In this document: piece by piece, positions 46,571-56,041 of the stretch
How the letters are laid out: every line of letters begins with the position of its first letter
Position numbering within the stretch: position 1 is the first letter of the stretch
From: Herbaspirillum sp. Sphag64
GTDB lineage: Bacteria > Pseudomonadota > Gammaproteobacteria > Burkholderiales > Burkholderiaceae_D
DNA length: 64,000 nt
Direction: 5' to 3'
Assembly: GCF_014192645.1 (NCBI RefSeq)
Contig: NZ_JACHYE010000002.1
Span: 124,001-188,000, forward strand
The notes under the pieces: generated by a model
Database searches by the model: none
The model's input: the letters and a program-made list of their open reading frames with translations, nothing else
What the model was told of the DNA's origin: nothing
Made by a program: the position numbers and the translations under genes

Positions 46571-46593
46571 CGGATATCTGTTGCCGATATCCG
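46571..46593. promoter_or_regulatory. Inverted repeat before the 50-residue gene
   Basis: CGGATATC and GATATCCG form a perfect 8-base dyad around seven bases, 50 bases before the start at 46645. It may be an operator or a leader hairpin. The rest of 46328-46570 shows nothing I can name. Confidence 0.35.
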
Positions 46594-46644
46594 ATTTGTG
46601 CGGGTTATACAGGATTCAGTTTCAACTTACCTCGGGAGGACAAC

Positions 46645-46797
46645 ATGAAAACGTTCTTCACCAAGCTCTACCGCGATCTGGTCAATTATCTGAATGATTC
46701 GAGCGAGCTCGATACTGGCGCCCATCGCGGCGCGCCACATCATATCGGGCTCTATTCCGGGCTGTGGACCTCTGACCAAAACGATCACCAGCATTGA
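46645..46797 (+). CDS. Small protein, 50 residues, unknown
   Basis: The frame opens MKTFFTKLYRDLVNYLND and ends in a His/Asp-rich tail (TSDQNDHQH). A textbook ribosome site, GGGAGGA, lies eight bases before the ATG, much better than most neighbours have, and supports real translation. The first 18 residues form an amphipathic helix. It is neither a lipoprotein nor clearly a membrane protein. Confidence 0.55.
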   Translation: MKTFFTKLYRDLVNYLNDSSELDTGAHRGAPHHIGLYSGLWTSDQNDHQH

Positions 46798-46899
46798 ATT
46801 TGCGTTGTATAAGTCACACCGGGCGGCACTGTTGATGGGTGGTTCCGGTGCTGACTTACCCTATAATTTGCGGCATCTGATGCTTTCCGTTAGCTGCCT

Positions 46900-47463
46900 A
46901 TGTCTGCCAATACCATCGATCTCAACAAGAGCATGACGCAATTCGACCAGCACGACAGTGTCTGGATGTTTGCTTATGGCTCATTGATTTTCAAGGTTGA
47001 TTTCCCTTTTCTTGCCCGCCGCCCCGCCTTTATCTCGGGCTGGGAGCGCCGTTTCTGGCAGGGCTCGCATGATCACCGCGGCACGGTGGATGCCCCCGGC
47101 CGAGTCGCAACACTCATACCAAAACAGGGCGCGCGTTGCGCCGGGATGGCGTTTCTGATCACGCCAGCGGTATTTGCACAACTCGATTACCGGGAAAAAA
47201 ACGGTTACCTGCGCTTATCGACGGAGATGACGTTTGACAATGGTGAGCATGCCACTGGGCTGGTCTACATTGCCACGGAAGAAAACAGCGCCTTTCTCGG
47301 GCCAGCCAGCGAGGAAGAAATTGCCCGACAAATCGCGACCGCCCGTGGCGCCAGCGGACGCAATGCCGATTACCTGCTAGGCCTGGCGGAGGCCTTGCGT
47401 GGGCTGGGAGAGGAAGATTCGCATGTGTTTACCATCGAGCGCCATTTACTGACGCACCGATAG
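46900..47463 (+). CDS. chaC: ChaC-like gamma-glutamylcyclotransferase
   Basis: 187 residues. The substrate loop FAYGSLIFK (about 24-32) and the catalytic Glu in LDYREKNGYLR (about 95-105) match the ChaC branch, which cleaves glutathione to 5-oxoproline and Cys-Gly in the cytoplasm. The start at 46900 is usual; ATG 46933 is a possible shorter start. Its last 18 bases overlap the convergent LysE-family gene. Confidence 0.85.
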   Translation: MSANTIDLNKSMTQFDQHDSVWMFAYGSLIFKVDFPFLARRPAFISGWERRFWQGSHDHRGTVDAPGRVATLIPKQGARCAGMAFLITPAVFAQLDYREKNGYLRLSTEMTFDNGEHATGLVYIATEENSAFLGPASEEEIARQIATARGASGRNADYLLGLAEALRGLGEEDSHVFTIERHLLTHR

Positions 47464-48084
47464 TAGCAACGCACCGGCACCGATAAAAAAACCGCCGGTC
47501 GCCTTGTTCAGACGCGTTGCGCCGCGCGGCGTACGAATGAAACGGCGAATCTGGCGTCCACCAGAGGCATACACAGCGCTCGACACAAATTCGGCACACA
47601 GGTAAATAGAGCCCAGCACCAGGAATTGATGGGCCGCAGGCCGTGTTGCATCAATGAACTGCGGAAAAATAGCCGCGAATAACATGATCGCCTTCGGATT
47701 CGTGATGCCCAGCAGGAACTCCTGCATCACCAGTGCGCGAGTGGATTTGACTGGCGCTGTACCCTCTGCGGCAACGTCACCACTGTCGGACAGCGCAATG
47801 TCGTGAAAGTCCCTGCTGCGCCACGCCTTCCAGCCAAGGTAGAACAGATAGCCGGCGCCCACCCACTTGACCGCATTGAACGCCGCCTCAGAGGCTAGCA
47901 ACATGGCGCCCAGACCAACCGCGGAAATCGTCAGAAAGATGGCAAATGCAGTCACGCGACCAAAGGTGGCCAGCAAGGCGGTGCCAACACCACGTCGCAA
48001 GCCATTATTGAGGGCGCAAAAATTGTTTGGCCCCGGCACCAGCGCCAGCATGATGGCGATAGGAATGAAAAAAAATGCATCCAT
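47446..48084 (-). CDS. LysE/RhtB-family exporter
   Basis: 212 residues with about six membrane segments. The family motif LALVPGPNNFCALNNGLRRG (about 13-32) is in place. Such proteins export amino acids or homoserine-type compounds through the inner membrane. It is convergent with chaC and divergent from the ParB-like gene, so it probably has its own promoter in the 48085-48200 gap. Confidence 0.85.
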   Translation of the reverse strand: MDAFFFIPIAIMLALVPGPNNFCALNNGLRRGVGTALLATFGRVTAFAIFLTISAVGLGAMLLASEAAFNAVKWVGAGYLFYLGWKAWRSRDFHDIALSDSGDVAAEGTAPVKSTRALVMQEFLLGITNPKAIMLFAAIFPQFIDATRPAAHQFLVLGSIYLCAEFVSSAVYASGGRQIRRFIRTPRGATRLNKATGGFFIGAGALLLSVRQ

Positions 48085-48259
48085 GAGGCCTCCTGTGGCA
48101 TCGAGAAGAGAAAGTCCGGCTTAAAAATACCGGTGACGAATGCAAATTCTAGCAGCGCCGGCGCGGACTCGCTTGCCTTCCTCGGGATAGCCGCAGCGCT
48201 GGTGTAAAATGCCGCTCCGCCAGCGACTTGCCCTGATCCTGCTGGTGCACGGGAATGCC

Positions 48260-49153
48260 ATGAATATCACGATCAACGAAGAACTCCTGCAATATATCGA
48301 TCCCCTCACCGCCAATGAATATGCGGCACTGGAGCGCAGCCTGCTAGCTGATGGCTGCCGCGACGCCCTGGTCCTCTGGGGCGAGGTCCTCATCGATGGT
48401 CACAATCGCTACGAAATCTGCCGTAAGCACGGCATTGAATTCAAGACTGTCCAACATCCCAGCCTGAACTCGCTGGAAGACGTCATGCTATGGATGATCG
48501 ACAACCAGCTTGGGCGCCGCAGTGTGACTGACTTTCAGCGTGGCGTGCTGGCACTGCGCAAGCGCGACATCATTTCTGCGCGGGTCAAAGTAGAAATGGA
48601 TGCCAACCTGGAAGCTAGACAGTCCGGCGATGGTAGTGCAGCACCGGAAGTTGCCAGCCCCGGCGCAACCAAGGCCGAGGGCACAGCCGATACCGATGCT
48701 GACCTAGGGACGGCCACCATCAAGACCCGCGAAGATATCGCACGGGTCGCTGGCATCAGCAGCAACACCATCAGTCAGATCGAGAAAATCCGCAAAACGG
48801 CGGCACCCGAATTGGTCGAAGCGGTCCGCATCGGTACCATTTCCATCAACGCCGCTGCTGCCGTGGCCTCACTGCCAAGCGAGGAGCAGGTGATCGCTGT
48901 GGCCGGTGGCAAAAAGGAATTGAGACAAGCTGCAAAGATGGTGCGCGAACAAAAAGCCGCCAGCAAACCACCTAAAGCAGAGCTCGCACCTTCTACTGCA
49001 CCCGCAACATCAGGCAGTGCACCTGCCGCTGCCGACGATGCGGTTCAACTGCGCGCTGAGATTGCCAGACTGCAAGGACAAGTGGCCAGTCTGCAATCTG
49101 AAAATCAGGCGTTGCAGGCAGAACTCGCCCAGCTACGTAACAAAGCGGCCTGA
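48260..49153 (+). CDS. ParB/RepB-like nuclease-domain protein with C-terminal coiled coil
   Basis: 297 residues from ATG 48260. A ParB-N-like domain (about 1-95) has LVLWGEVLIDGHNRYEIC, the place of the GHRR motif of ParB. A helix-turn-helix follows near 155 (DIARVAGISSNTISQIEKI) after an Ala/Thr-rich linker. The C-terminus (about 255-297) is a leucine-heptad coiled coil. Chromosomal genes of this kind resemble plasmid partition proteins but stand alone; no parA or parS is nearby. A transcription-regulator role is possible. Confidence 0.7.
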   Translation: MNITINEELLQYIDPLTANEYAALERSLLADGCRDALVLWGEVLIDGHNRYEICRKHGIEFKTVQHPSLNSLEDVMLWMIDNQLGRRSVTDFQRGVLALRKRDIISARVKVEMDANLEARQSGDGSAAPEVASPGATKAEGTADTDADLGTATIKTREDIARVAGISSNTISQIEKIRKTAAPELVEAVRIGTISINAAAAVASLPSEEQVIAVAGGKKELRQAAKMVREQKAASKPPKAELAPSTAPATSGSAPAAADDAVQLRAEIARLQGQVASLQSENQALQAELAQLRNKAA

Positions 49154-49176
49154 GGCCCACTCCCAGCTCAACGCGC

Positions 49177-49788
49177 ATGCCGACCTACACCATTGCTCAA
49201 GCTGTCGAGGTCGAACTGGAAATCCGCAAAAGCCGCTTCCTTGGACTGGTGCTGCCGGTTGATCACCGTGAAGCAGCACAGCGTGAGCTGGAGCAGCTGC
49301 GCGCACAACATCGCGGTGCAACCCATGTTTGCTGGGCACTGATGGCAGGCGGGCATTCGGGCATGTCAGACGACGGTGAGCCAGCCGGCACTGCTGGACG
49401 GCCGATGCTGGAGGTACTGCGCCACCATGAGCTGGAGGGTGTACTGGCAATTGTTGTGCGCTACTACGGCGGGATCAAACTGGGTGCGGGTGGATTGGTG
49501 CGGGCTTATACCGACGCTGTGGCATCGGCGCTAAAACTGGCAGTCCGGATTGAGCGCATAGCGTTTGCTGAAATTGAAATTGCGCTCGATTATTCTGACG
49601 AATCACATCTGCGCTACTGGCTGCAACAACAAAATTTTCAGCTGCTGGCGAGCCGTCATGACGACCTGGCGCACCTGCACGTCCGACTTCCCGCAACCGA
49701 GCTTGATCGACTCAGACAAGCATTGCCGCGCTTGGTGGCAGATATCACTCGCTGCTCGATCACAACATTCGATCAGGACAACGACTGA
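49177..49788 (+). CDS. yigZ: YigZ/IMPACT-family protein
   Basis: 203 residues. The N-terminal UPF0029 domain carries KSRFLGLVLPV and DDGEPAGTAGRPML, followed by VVRYYGGIKLGAGGLVRAY, the family signature; the C-terminal ferredoxin-like domain is about 135-200. The biochemical role is unsettled, with links to translation or proteolysis control. It starts 23 bases after the ParB-like gene and may share its transcript. Confidence 0.9.
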   Translation: MPTYTIAQAVEVELEIRKSRFLGLVLPVDHREAAQRELEQLRAQHRGATHVCWALMAGGHSGMSDDGEPAGTAGRPMLEVLRHHELEGVLAIVVRYYGGIKLGAGGLVRAYTDAVASALKLAVRIERIAFAEIEIALDYSDESHLRYWLQQQNFQLLASRHDDLAHLHVRLPATELDRLRQALPRLVADITRCSITTFDQDND

Positions 49789-49920
49789 GTCAGTGACTGG
49801 CAAGTACGTCGGCTTCGTGTCAGAATCTCGGTCCAGACACAGGGCTTCTCACGTATAGACCACAACCAGTTTGCTACCAACACCGGTATCGACTGCCAGA
49901 ATACCAACAAGGACGCAGCA

Positions 49921-50352
49921 ATGAAAACCACAATTACCGCCTGCCTGATAACACTCGCGCTGGCGGCTTGCGCCGTCACGCCCCCAGGCGAAGAGCGCAC
50001 TGCGGACGGCAATGTGCCGACAACACGCATTTATATCAAGGAAATGGCGATACAACGTGCAGGGCTGGCAGAAGTCCAGTTTTCGCGTCCAGAGAAATTT
50101 TATTCGGGTGAATGGCCTGTCGAGCTTGCCATTAACGATGTTGCACTGGCCAAGCTGCTACCCGGAGAAAAGCTGAGTATCTGGCTCCAACCAGGTGCAA
50201 GCTACACCTTCAGTGCCAAACCCCAGCAAAGCCTTCGCATCCCGACCTATATGCAAAATGGTGACATCACTGTCGATCTGACCAATGCAGGTGGGTATCG
50301 GATCAGTATTGATGCCGATGAGAAGGGTTATGTGTTGCACCGCGCAAATTGA
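49921..50352 (+). CDS. Hypothetical lipoprotein
   Basis: 143 residues. Signal peptide with lipobox LALAAC (Cys at 17), then a beta-rich domain with DVALAKLLPGEKLSIWLQPG and a C-terminal GGYRISIDADEKGY. It should be anchored at the membrane on the periplasmic side. No family name can be given. An AGGACG site lies before the ATG. Confidence 0.7.
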   Translation: MKTTITACLITLALAACAVTPPGEERTADGNVPTTRIYIKEMAIQRAGLAEVQFSRPEKFYSGEWPVELAINDVALAKLLPGEKLSIWLQPGASYTFSAKPQQSLRIPTYMQNGDITVDLTNAGGYRISIDADEKGYVLHRAN

Positions 50353-50504
50353 TCGGGCAAATAAAAACGGTATTCAATTGAATCTGTACCTATCGGTAGA
50401 TATTCAACAGACAGATAACTGATATTGAGAATCAAAATTGGCGGAAGACACCGGAAACACGCATACTGCACCGCAACATAACTCACTTTCTTGCGGAGCC
50501 TGCC

Positions 50505-50585
50505 ATGCGTATTCTGATTGACGTTTTGCCCTATACCTTGCTGATCGCTGCTATGGTTGCACGTTATTTCGCCGCAACACGCTAA
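50505..50585 (+). CDS. Possible 26-residue membrane peptide
   Basis: MRILIDVLPYTLLIAAMVARYFAATR, one hydrophobic helix. A GCGGAG site lies eight bases before the ATG and a strong terminator begins 25 bases after the stop, so this is a self-contained transcription unit of a size often used by small membrane peptides. Translation is inferred only from the layout. Confidence 0.4.
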   Translation: MRILIDVLPYTLLIAAMVARYFAATR

Positions 50586-50609
50586 TCTCTCTCACTGGGA
50601 GTGAAACAA

Positions 50610-50637
50610 AAAGAGCAGACTCTCTGCTCTTTTTTTT
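50610..50637 (+). terminator. Rho-independent terminator
   Basis: AGAGCAGA and TCTGCTCT form an 8-base perfect stem with a three-base loop, followed by seven T bases. It ends the transcript of the 26-codon frame and possibly the lipoprotein gene before it. Confidence 0.85.
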
Positions 50638-50817
50638 CGCCTGATGTCGCATGACTTGCTCAAGGACACTATAAGTCACCACAAGTCACAACAACAAATA
50701 CCAGGTTGATAACACCTTCAACAACCCATCATGGCAGTCTATAATCTGGGCGCTGTCTCATGTTGGGATATTATTTCAGCGCAGCAACTCTTTATTCTGT
50801 TTTTTGAGAGACTTTCC

Positions 50818-50943
50818 ATGTCGCGCATCATTCCTGTCTTGCTGGCCATCACTGTTACTGTCGCGCTGTCGCTGGGTCTGTCCGGCTGCGGCTGCAATGA
50901 CAGTCGCTGCTCCTTCACCAACATTCCGAGCGGCCAGCCTTGA
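50818..50943 (+). CDS. Small lipoprotein, 41 residues
   Basis: MSRIIPVLLAITVTVALSLG then LSGCGCNDSRCSF; the lipobox LSGC is clear and the mature part is only about 18 residues with three more cysteines. The start at 50818 is chosen because it begins the signal peptide; an in-frame ATG at 50731 would add an unlikely leader. Function unknown. Confidence 0.5.
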   Translation: MSRIIPVLLAITVTVALSLGLSGCGCNDSRCSFTNIPSGQP

Positions 50944-50995
50944 GCTGACCTCACAGATTGACCGCTGCCGGCCGGTAGCAGGATGCATTTTCCTG

Positions 50996-51832
50996 CTATA
51001 CATGGCGTTTCAGCCAGGCGCGCAGATCGTCCTGCGCCTGCTGTCGATATGGCGGCGCCTCATTGAATATTTCATGGTAAGCACCTGCATACCAATGGAT
51101 CTCCTTAGCACCCTCAGGTACCTGGTCAAAAAACTCGCGGCTGCCTGCCGGCTCAACCAAGGCATCATCACCCGCAACCTGCATCAATAAAGGTACAGTC
51201 AATTGCTTGGCATCTGCCATCGCATGCTGGATTGCTTCAAGCATGAAATTGACCACGCGCGCGGCAACTTTGCCGTGATTGAACGGATCTTTCTCGTACT
51301 CTCTGACGACATTGACATCGTGCGACAGACCGTGCGCAGGCAAACTGGTAGCGACTGCCAGCGCTGGTGCGATATGGGTGCTGATCGCCAACAGTAACTT
51401 CTGCATCAATGTCATGCGCAGGCCCAGCGCCGGGGATGACAGCAGCAAGGCCCTGACCGGCGACCAGCCTGCGGTGGCAAAGCGCGCCGCAATCAGCCCA
51501 CCGAGGCTATGACCAAACAACAATGGGGTGGTACCGGTCTGCTCAGCAAAATCGTTGAATACGAGCCGCAGGTCCGTCAGATAATCGTCGCTAAGGTGCA
51601 CACTGCCACGTGGACCCTCGGAGCGACCATGGCCACGGTGATCATGCATGCGTACAGAAAGACCTAGCGCATGAAACAGCGCAGCCAGTTCACCATAGCG
51701 GCCACTATGTTCGCCCAGACCGTGCACCATCACAATGCTGCCGCGCGGGTTGGGGTGCAGATTTTCTCGATAAAACAGGCGAGTGCCGTCCACGGTGTGA
51801 AGATAATTGGTGTTGTCCTGGAATGTCGTCAT
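50996..51832 (-). CDS. Alpha/beta hydrolase, monoacylglycerol lipase/lysophospholipase type
   Basis: 278 residues from ATG 51832. HGLGEHSGRYGELA (oxyanion region), GHSLGGLIAARF with the nucleophile Ser, the Asp in AGDDALVEP and the His in YHEIFNE form the catalytic set of the Hydrolase_4 group. No signal peptide, so cytoplasmic. Its likely substrates are monoglycerides or lysophospholipids. It is convergent with the small lipoprotein gene. Confidence 0.85.
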   Translation of the reverse strand: MTTFQDNTNYLHTVDGTRLFYRENLHPNPRGSIVMVHGLGEHSGRYGELAALFHALGLSVRMHDHRGHGRSEGPRGSVHLSDDYLTDLRLVFNDFAEQTGTTPLLFGHSLGGLIAARFATAGWSPVRALLLSSPALGLRMTLMQKLLLAISTHIAPALAVATSLPAHGLSHDVNVVREYEKDPFNHGKVAARVVNFMLEAIQHAMADAKQLTVPLLMQVAGDDALVEPAGSREFFDQVPEGAKEIHWYAGAYHEIFNEAPPYRQQAQDDLRAWLKRHV

Positions 51833-52009
51833 CGCTTGAATTAGTCGATCGTGTTGGAGGTTCACAGACAGCACCGTCAACCTGACAAAATGACAAATCA
51901 ATCAGGTTGAACATATGCGATCCACCATCAGAACACAAAATGCTTAGCGCGTCATTGTGAGGCGGCAAGCAACTGACAAAAAAACCTTTCGATCAGCGAC
52001 AATCATGGT

Positions 52010-52786
52010 ATGACCATTTCACTTCCTGTGCTTCTCAAACTGGGCAGCACCCTGCTCAGTACTGCCCTGCTATTGCCCGCCAATCTGCTGATACTGATGG
52101 CAGCTGGACTCTACTGCCAACGTCGTCACCCACGTGCAATCTGGCTTTGCTGGTCGTCGCTGGGATTATTGCTGCTCTTCAGTACCCGCGCCGGGGCACT
52201 GTTGCTGGTGGCACCACTGGAGCATCAGAATCCACCATTGCTCACGCAGCCGGGTGATGCACAAGCCATTGTCGTGCTGGCTAGCGGGCGTCTTTCGAAT
52301 GCGCCCGAAGCAACTGCACAAGACCTACCTTCGGCGACTGAGCTTGCGCGTCTTCGTTACGCAGCGCAACTGCATCGCAGCAGCAATTTGCCAATTCTGG
52401 TTAGTGGTGGCAACCCCGATGGGGATGCCGAGAGTGAAGCAGCATTAATGGCACGATCATTGCTTGATGATTTTGGCGTCATTGCGACGTGGCAGGAGTC
52501 ACTGTCGAACAACACCGCTGAAAATGCAATCTACTCGACGCGTATCCTGCATCAGGCTGGCGTGCATCGGCTGCTGCTGGTGACGGATGCAATTCACATG
52601 CCGCGTGCACTGGCCAGTTTCCATTACGCCGATGCCAACATGCTCATCACACCCGCGCCAACCATGTTCTTCAGTACCGAGCGCCGCTCCATCAATGACT
52701 TTCTGCCGAGTGGAGAGGGACTACGCCGATCCAGCTATGCAGTGCACGAATGGATTGGTATGCTGTGGTATCGACTCAGGGAATAA
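52010..52786 (+). CDS. YdcF/DUF218-family membrane-anchored protein
   Basis: 258 residues. Two hydrophobic segments (about 13-32 and 43-63) precede a Rossmann-like DUF218 domain with AIVVLASGR, LVSGGNPDGDAESEA and SLSNNTAENAIYST. ElyC/SanA/YdcF-type proteins act on the cell envelope; the exact reaction is not known. It stands alone, divergent from the lipase gene. Confidence 0.8.
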   Translation: MTISLPVLLKLGSTLLSTALLLPANLLILMAAGLYCQRRHPRAIWLCWSSLGLLLLFSTRAGALLLVAPLEHQNPPLLTQPGDAQAIVVLASGRLSNAPEATAQDLPSATELARLRYAAQLHRSSNLPILVSGGNPDGDAESEAALMARSLLDDFGVIATWQESLSNNTAENAIYSTRILHQAGVHRLLLVTDAIHMPRALASFHYADANMLITPAPTMFFSTERRSINDFLPSGEGLRRSSYAVHEWIGMLWYRLRE

Positions 52787-52977
52787 AGCTCATTCCCAAG
52801 TCGGTTCCGGTATTGATGGTGCAAGCGCAAGTTTTTGCAACGATGAAAAAATGACAACAACCACGCAAGAAATCGGTAGCAAAAATGCAAGCCCCTTGCC
52901 CCGATTTCTTACGGCATCCCCAGATCTACCTACCCCACTAAGCCTGTTCAATCCAAGGAAACTCTGGAGACACTAAA

Positions 52978-54741
52978 ATGAAATTATCATTCAATCAACG
53001 ACTTTGGGCACCCTTGGTCGTCAGCCTGATTGCTCTGCTGGCGATTGCCACCTTTGACACGTTCCAGTTACGCAGTCAGCGCCTGGAAGAACGCAAGGCC
53101 GCGCTGGTCAGTCTCGCCCAGGTGGCGATGAGCGTGATCAAGGACTACGCCGGCCAGGCACAAAATGGCACGCTCAGCAAGGAACAGGCCCAAACTCAGG
53201 CGCTGGCCCGCCTGAAGATGCTGCGTTATGGCAAGGATGGCTACTTCTCGGTATCGAATTCGAACCAGATCACATTGATGCATGCGATCAAACCTGAGCT
53301 CAATGGCAAAGACCTGTCCAACATGAAGGATCCGGTCGGCAATCTGGTCTTCGTCAACATCTCAAAAGCCGCTGCGCAACCAGAAGGTGGTTTTGTCGAG
53401 TATTTCTGGAGTAAGGTCGGTCATGACGAGCCGGTACCAAAAACATCCTTTGCTCTGCGCTATGAGCCTTGGGACTGGATCATCACCACTGGCATCTATA
53501 TGGATGATGTGAACGCCGCATTTTACAAATCGCTCTCTGAGACCGGGGTAGTACTGCTGGTGGTGATCATTATCCTCAGCCTGTTCGCGGTCTATATCAA
53601 TCGCAGCATCCTGCGCAGTATCGGTGGCGATCCTGGGGTCGCCGCCGAGGTAGCTAACCGTATTTCAGACGGTGATCTGACGCTGCACATTGACGTACGC
53701 GCCGATGATAGTGCGAGTTTGCTCTATGCTTTCAAGCGCATGCGCGATTCGCTGACCGATACGATCGGCAACATCAAAACTGCCGCCGAAACTATTGCCA
53801 CTGCATCTAGCGAAATTGCCAGTGGCAATCTTGATCTTTCCTCGCGCACCGAGCAGCAGGCAGGCTCTATCGAGGAAACCGCCTCGGCCATGGAAGAGCT
53901 GACCTCCACCGTCAAGCAGAATGCTGACAATGCACGCCAAGCCAATCAACTCGCCGTTTCCGCATCGGAAGTGGCGGTTGCAGGTGGCAATGTCGTTAGT
54001 GAAGTGGTAACGACGATGGGCTCGATTAATGATTCGTCGCGCAAGATCGTTGACATCATTAGTGTGATCGATGGAATTGCCTTCCAGACAAATATTCTGG
54101 CGCTCAATGCTGCGGTCGAAGCAGCACGTGCCGGCGAACAAGGTCGGGGCTTTGCAGTGGTGGCCTCGGAGGTGCGCAGTCTGGCGCAGCGCTCGTCTGC
54201 CGCTGCCAAGGAAATCAAGCTGCTCATCGATGACTCGGTATCGAAGGTTGACGCCGGAAGTACCTTGGTCAAACAGGCCGGCGATACGATGAATGAAGTC
54301 GTTTCCAGCGTCAAACGTGTCACCGATATCGTCGGGGAAATCAGTTCCGCCAGCCAGGAACAAAGTGCAGGCATCAACGAGGTTGGTCAGGCAATCGGAC
54401 TGATGGATCAAAGTACGCAACAGAATGCCGCCCTGGTGGAGCAGGCTGCTGCGGCTGCCAAATCACTGCAGGATCAGGCAGCCACGCTGGCGACACTGGT
54501 CGGACGCTTCACACTGGAGGCACACGCTGTGCAGCACAAGGTTGTCGTCAAGGCAAGCAATGCGCCGGTCGCTCGACCATCACCGACAACGTCCTCAGCA
54601 CTGAAGACCGTCACCAAAGCCCCGACGACACGCTTGCAAGCAGCACCGAAAAAGGCGGTTGGACATGAAACCGGCAAACCTGCTGGCGGCACGGCGACCA
54701 GTGCTAGTGCCAGTTCGGAAGCGGATTGGGAAACCTTCTAG
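52978..54741 (+). CDS. Methyl-accepting chemotaxis protein with single-Cache domain
   Basis: 587 residues. Membrane segment about 10-30, a periplasmic Cache domain with [19 protein letters not shown] and [15 protein letters not shown], second segment about 190-210, HAMP, and a signalling domain whose hairpin tip reads [20 protein letters not shown]. After an Ala/Lys/Thr-rich linker the protein ends in DWETF, nearly the NWETF tether for CheR and CheB, so it is a high-abundance-type receptor. Such Cache domains often bind small carboxylates. It has a long untranslated leader and its own terminator. Confidence 0.92.
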   Translation: MKLSFNQRLWAPLVVSLIALLAIATFDTFQLRSQRLEERKAALVSLAQVAMSVIKDYAGQAQNGTLSKEQAQTQALARLKMLRYGKDGYFSVSNSNQITLMHAIKPELNGKDLSNMKDPVGNLVFVNISKAAAQPEGGFVEYFWSKVGHDEPVPKTSFALRYEPWDWIITTGIYMDDVNAAFYKSLSETGVVLLVVIIILSLFAVYINRSILRSIGGDPGVAAEVANRISDGDLTLHIDVRADDSASLLYAFKRMRDSLTDTIGNIKTAAETIATASSEIASGNLDLSSRTEQQAGSIEETASAMEELTSTVKQNADNARQANQLAVSASEVAVAGGNVVSEVVTTMGSINDSSRKIVDIISVIDGIAFQTNILALNAAVEAARAGEQGRGFAVVASEVRSLAQRSSAAAKEIKLLIDDSVSKVDAGSTLVKQAGDTMNEVVSSVKRVTDIVGEISSASQEQSAGINEVGQAIGLMDQSTQQNAALVEQAAAAAKSLQDQAATLATLVGRFTLEAHAVQHKVVVKASNAPVARPSPTTSSALKTVTKAPTTRLQAAPKKAVGHETGKPAGGTATSASASSEADWETF

Positions 54742-54783
54742 TCGGCTCCTTCAGCGCCCGACGGCGCTAACCTCACCTTACTT

Positions 54784-54810
54784 AAAAGGGCTTGCAATGC
54801 AAGCCCTTTT
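54784..54810 (+). terminator. Rho-independent terminator after the chemoreceptor gene
   Basis: AAAAGGGCTTG and CAAGCCCTTTT form an 11-base stem around CAATG, 43 bases after the chemoreceptor stop. Confidence 0.8.
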
Positions 54811-54958
54811 GTCTGTATCCATAGCGCACCACACCTGCCGCGCAAATTAGGCATAAAATAGTCTCGCGGGTTGCGCTTGAGTCCCGCTTCCGGTCTTCTG
54901 AACAATCCGAAGTGTGTCTGACAGGTTCCGCCTGTCGAGTCCTTTTAAGGAATAAGAC

Positions 54959-55147
54959 ATGGCGAATCCACCTAAATCAATTTCCGGCCTGATGTGCGAA
55001 CTCAGTGTCGCCCTGGCAGATCTTGCTGAAAAAATGAGCAATCTGTCCATTAGCCTGGAAAACCAATACCTCGACTCTGACTGCGAAGAACCACAAGCCA
55101 TGATGGAAGCAGCGCGCTCTACCATCGAAAAAGCAAAAGGCAGTTAA
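54959..55147 (+). CDS. Small hypothetical protein, 62 residues
   Basis: MANPPKSISGLMCELSVALA and a helical, acidic remainder with CEEPQAMMEAARSTIEKA. AAGGAA lies eight bases before the ATG. No domain is recognised. The gene is free-standing between two terminator-like regions and does not overlap any other real frame, which supports it. Confidence 0.6.
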   Translation: MANPPKSISGLMCELSVALADLAEKMSNLSISLENQYLDSDCEEPQAMMEAARSTIEKAKGS

Positions 55148-55337
55148 ATCAAGGCAATCCCGCCAGGTTATGGCGTCACGACTGACAATCGTTCATGATT
55201 GTCGCGCTTTGCTGCGCACCCGACTTTCGCTTGTCAATTCCCGATCTCCCGCTTGCAAAAAACCAAAAATCTCGGCATTCTCGCCGACTGGATTGCACTC
55301 AAGCAATTCATCTGATTTATCTTAAAGGACAATCAAC

Positions 55338-55931
55338 ATGTTTGGAATTTCAATGGGTCGTCAATTGCCAGCCATTGCGCTGGTGATGTCGACGCTTTGC
55401 TTGAGCGCCTGCGTGGTAGAGCCACCACGGGTACGTATCGAACCAGTTCAGGAGCACCGCATCGTGCAGGCGCCGCCAGCACCGATCGTGGAAGTCATTC
55501 CGGCTGCTCCTTATTCCGATTCTTACTGGATTCCGGGTCACTGGCAGTGGGAACACGAGCGCTATGTCTGGAATGGTGGTCATTGGGAACGGGCTCGCCC
55601 GAATATGGTGTATCAGCATGCGCACTGGGACTTTGAGCACGGCGAATGGATTTTCCGTCCTGGTAAATGGGTCGAACTGGTGCAGGAGCGCACAGTGGCT
55701 CCCGTGCTGGTAGAGGTTGAACCGCCATTGCCGCGTGTCGAAGTGATGCCACCGCCACCAAGCCCGAATCATGTCTGGATCGGTGGTTACTGGCGTTGGG
55801 ATCATGGTCATCACGTCTGGGTCGGTGGTCACTGGGAAGCGCGCCGCGAAGGCTATTTCTGGGCTCCCGCACACTGGTATCGTAGCGGCAATGGCTGGGC
55901 CATGTCTGGCGGTGGCTGGCAACGTTATTGA
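55338..55931 (+). CDS. YXWGXW-repeat lipoprotein
   Basis: 197 residues. A signal peptide with lipobox LSAC (Cys at 25) precedes a Pro/Val-rich linker and two aromatic modules, YWIPGHWQWEHERYVWNGGH and VWIGGYWRWDHGHHVWVGGH, each of the YXWGXW type; three looser Trp/His modules (AHWDFEHGEW, APAHWY, GGGWQRY) accompany them. Such small surface lipoproteins are common in betaproteobacteria; their role is unknown. AAAGGACA precedes the ATG. Confidence 0.85.
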   Translation: MFGISMGRQLPAIALVMSTLCLSACVVEPPRVRIEPVQEHRIVQAPPAPIVEVIPAAPYSDSYWIPGHWQWEHERYVWNGGHWERARPNMVYQHAHWDFEHGEWIFRPGKWVELVQERTVAPVLVEVEPPLPRVEVMPPPPSPNHVWIGGYWRWDHGHHVWVGGHWEARREGYFWAPAHWYRSGNGWAMSGGGWQRY

Positions 55932-55961
55932 TACCACGCTGAAAATACCGTTGTAGAAAAG

Positions 55962-55999
55962 AAAATCCGGCCCTTGCGTGCGCAATGGGCCGGATTTTT
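55962..55999 (+). terminator. Rho-independent terminator
   Basis: AAAATCCGGCCC pairs with GGGCCGGATTTT; the loop itself contains a small TTGCG/CGCAA stem. It lies 31 bases after the lipoprotein stop, and the A/T runs allow use from the convergent uraH side as well. Confidence 0.85.
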
Positions 56000-56041
56000 A
56001 TGTCCTGTCGTTACTCCCTGTAGCAGCAGCTTTAGACGATT

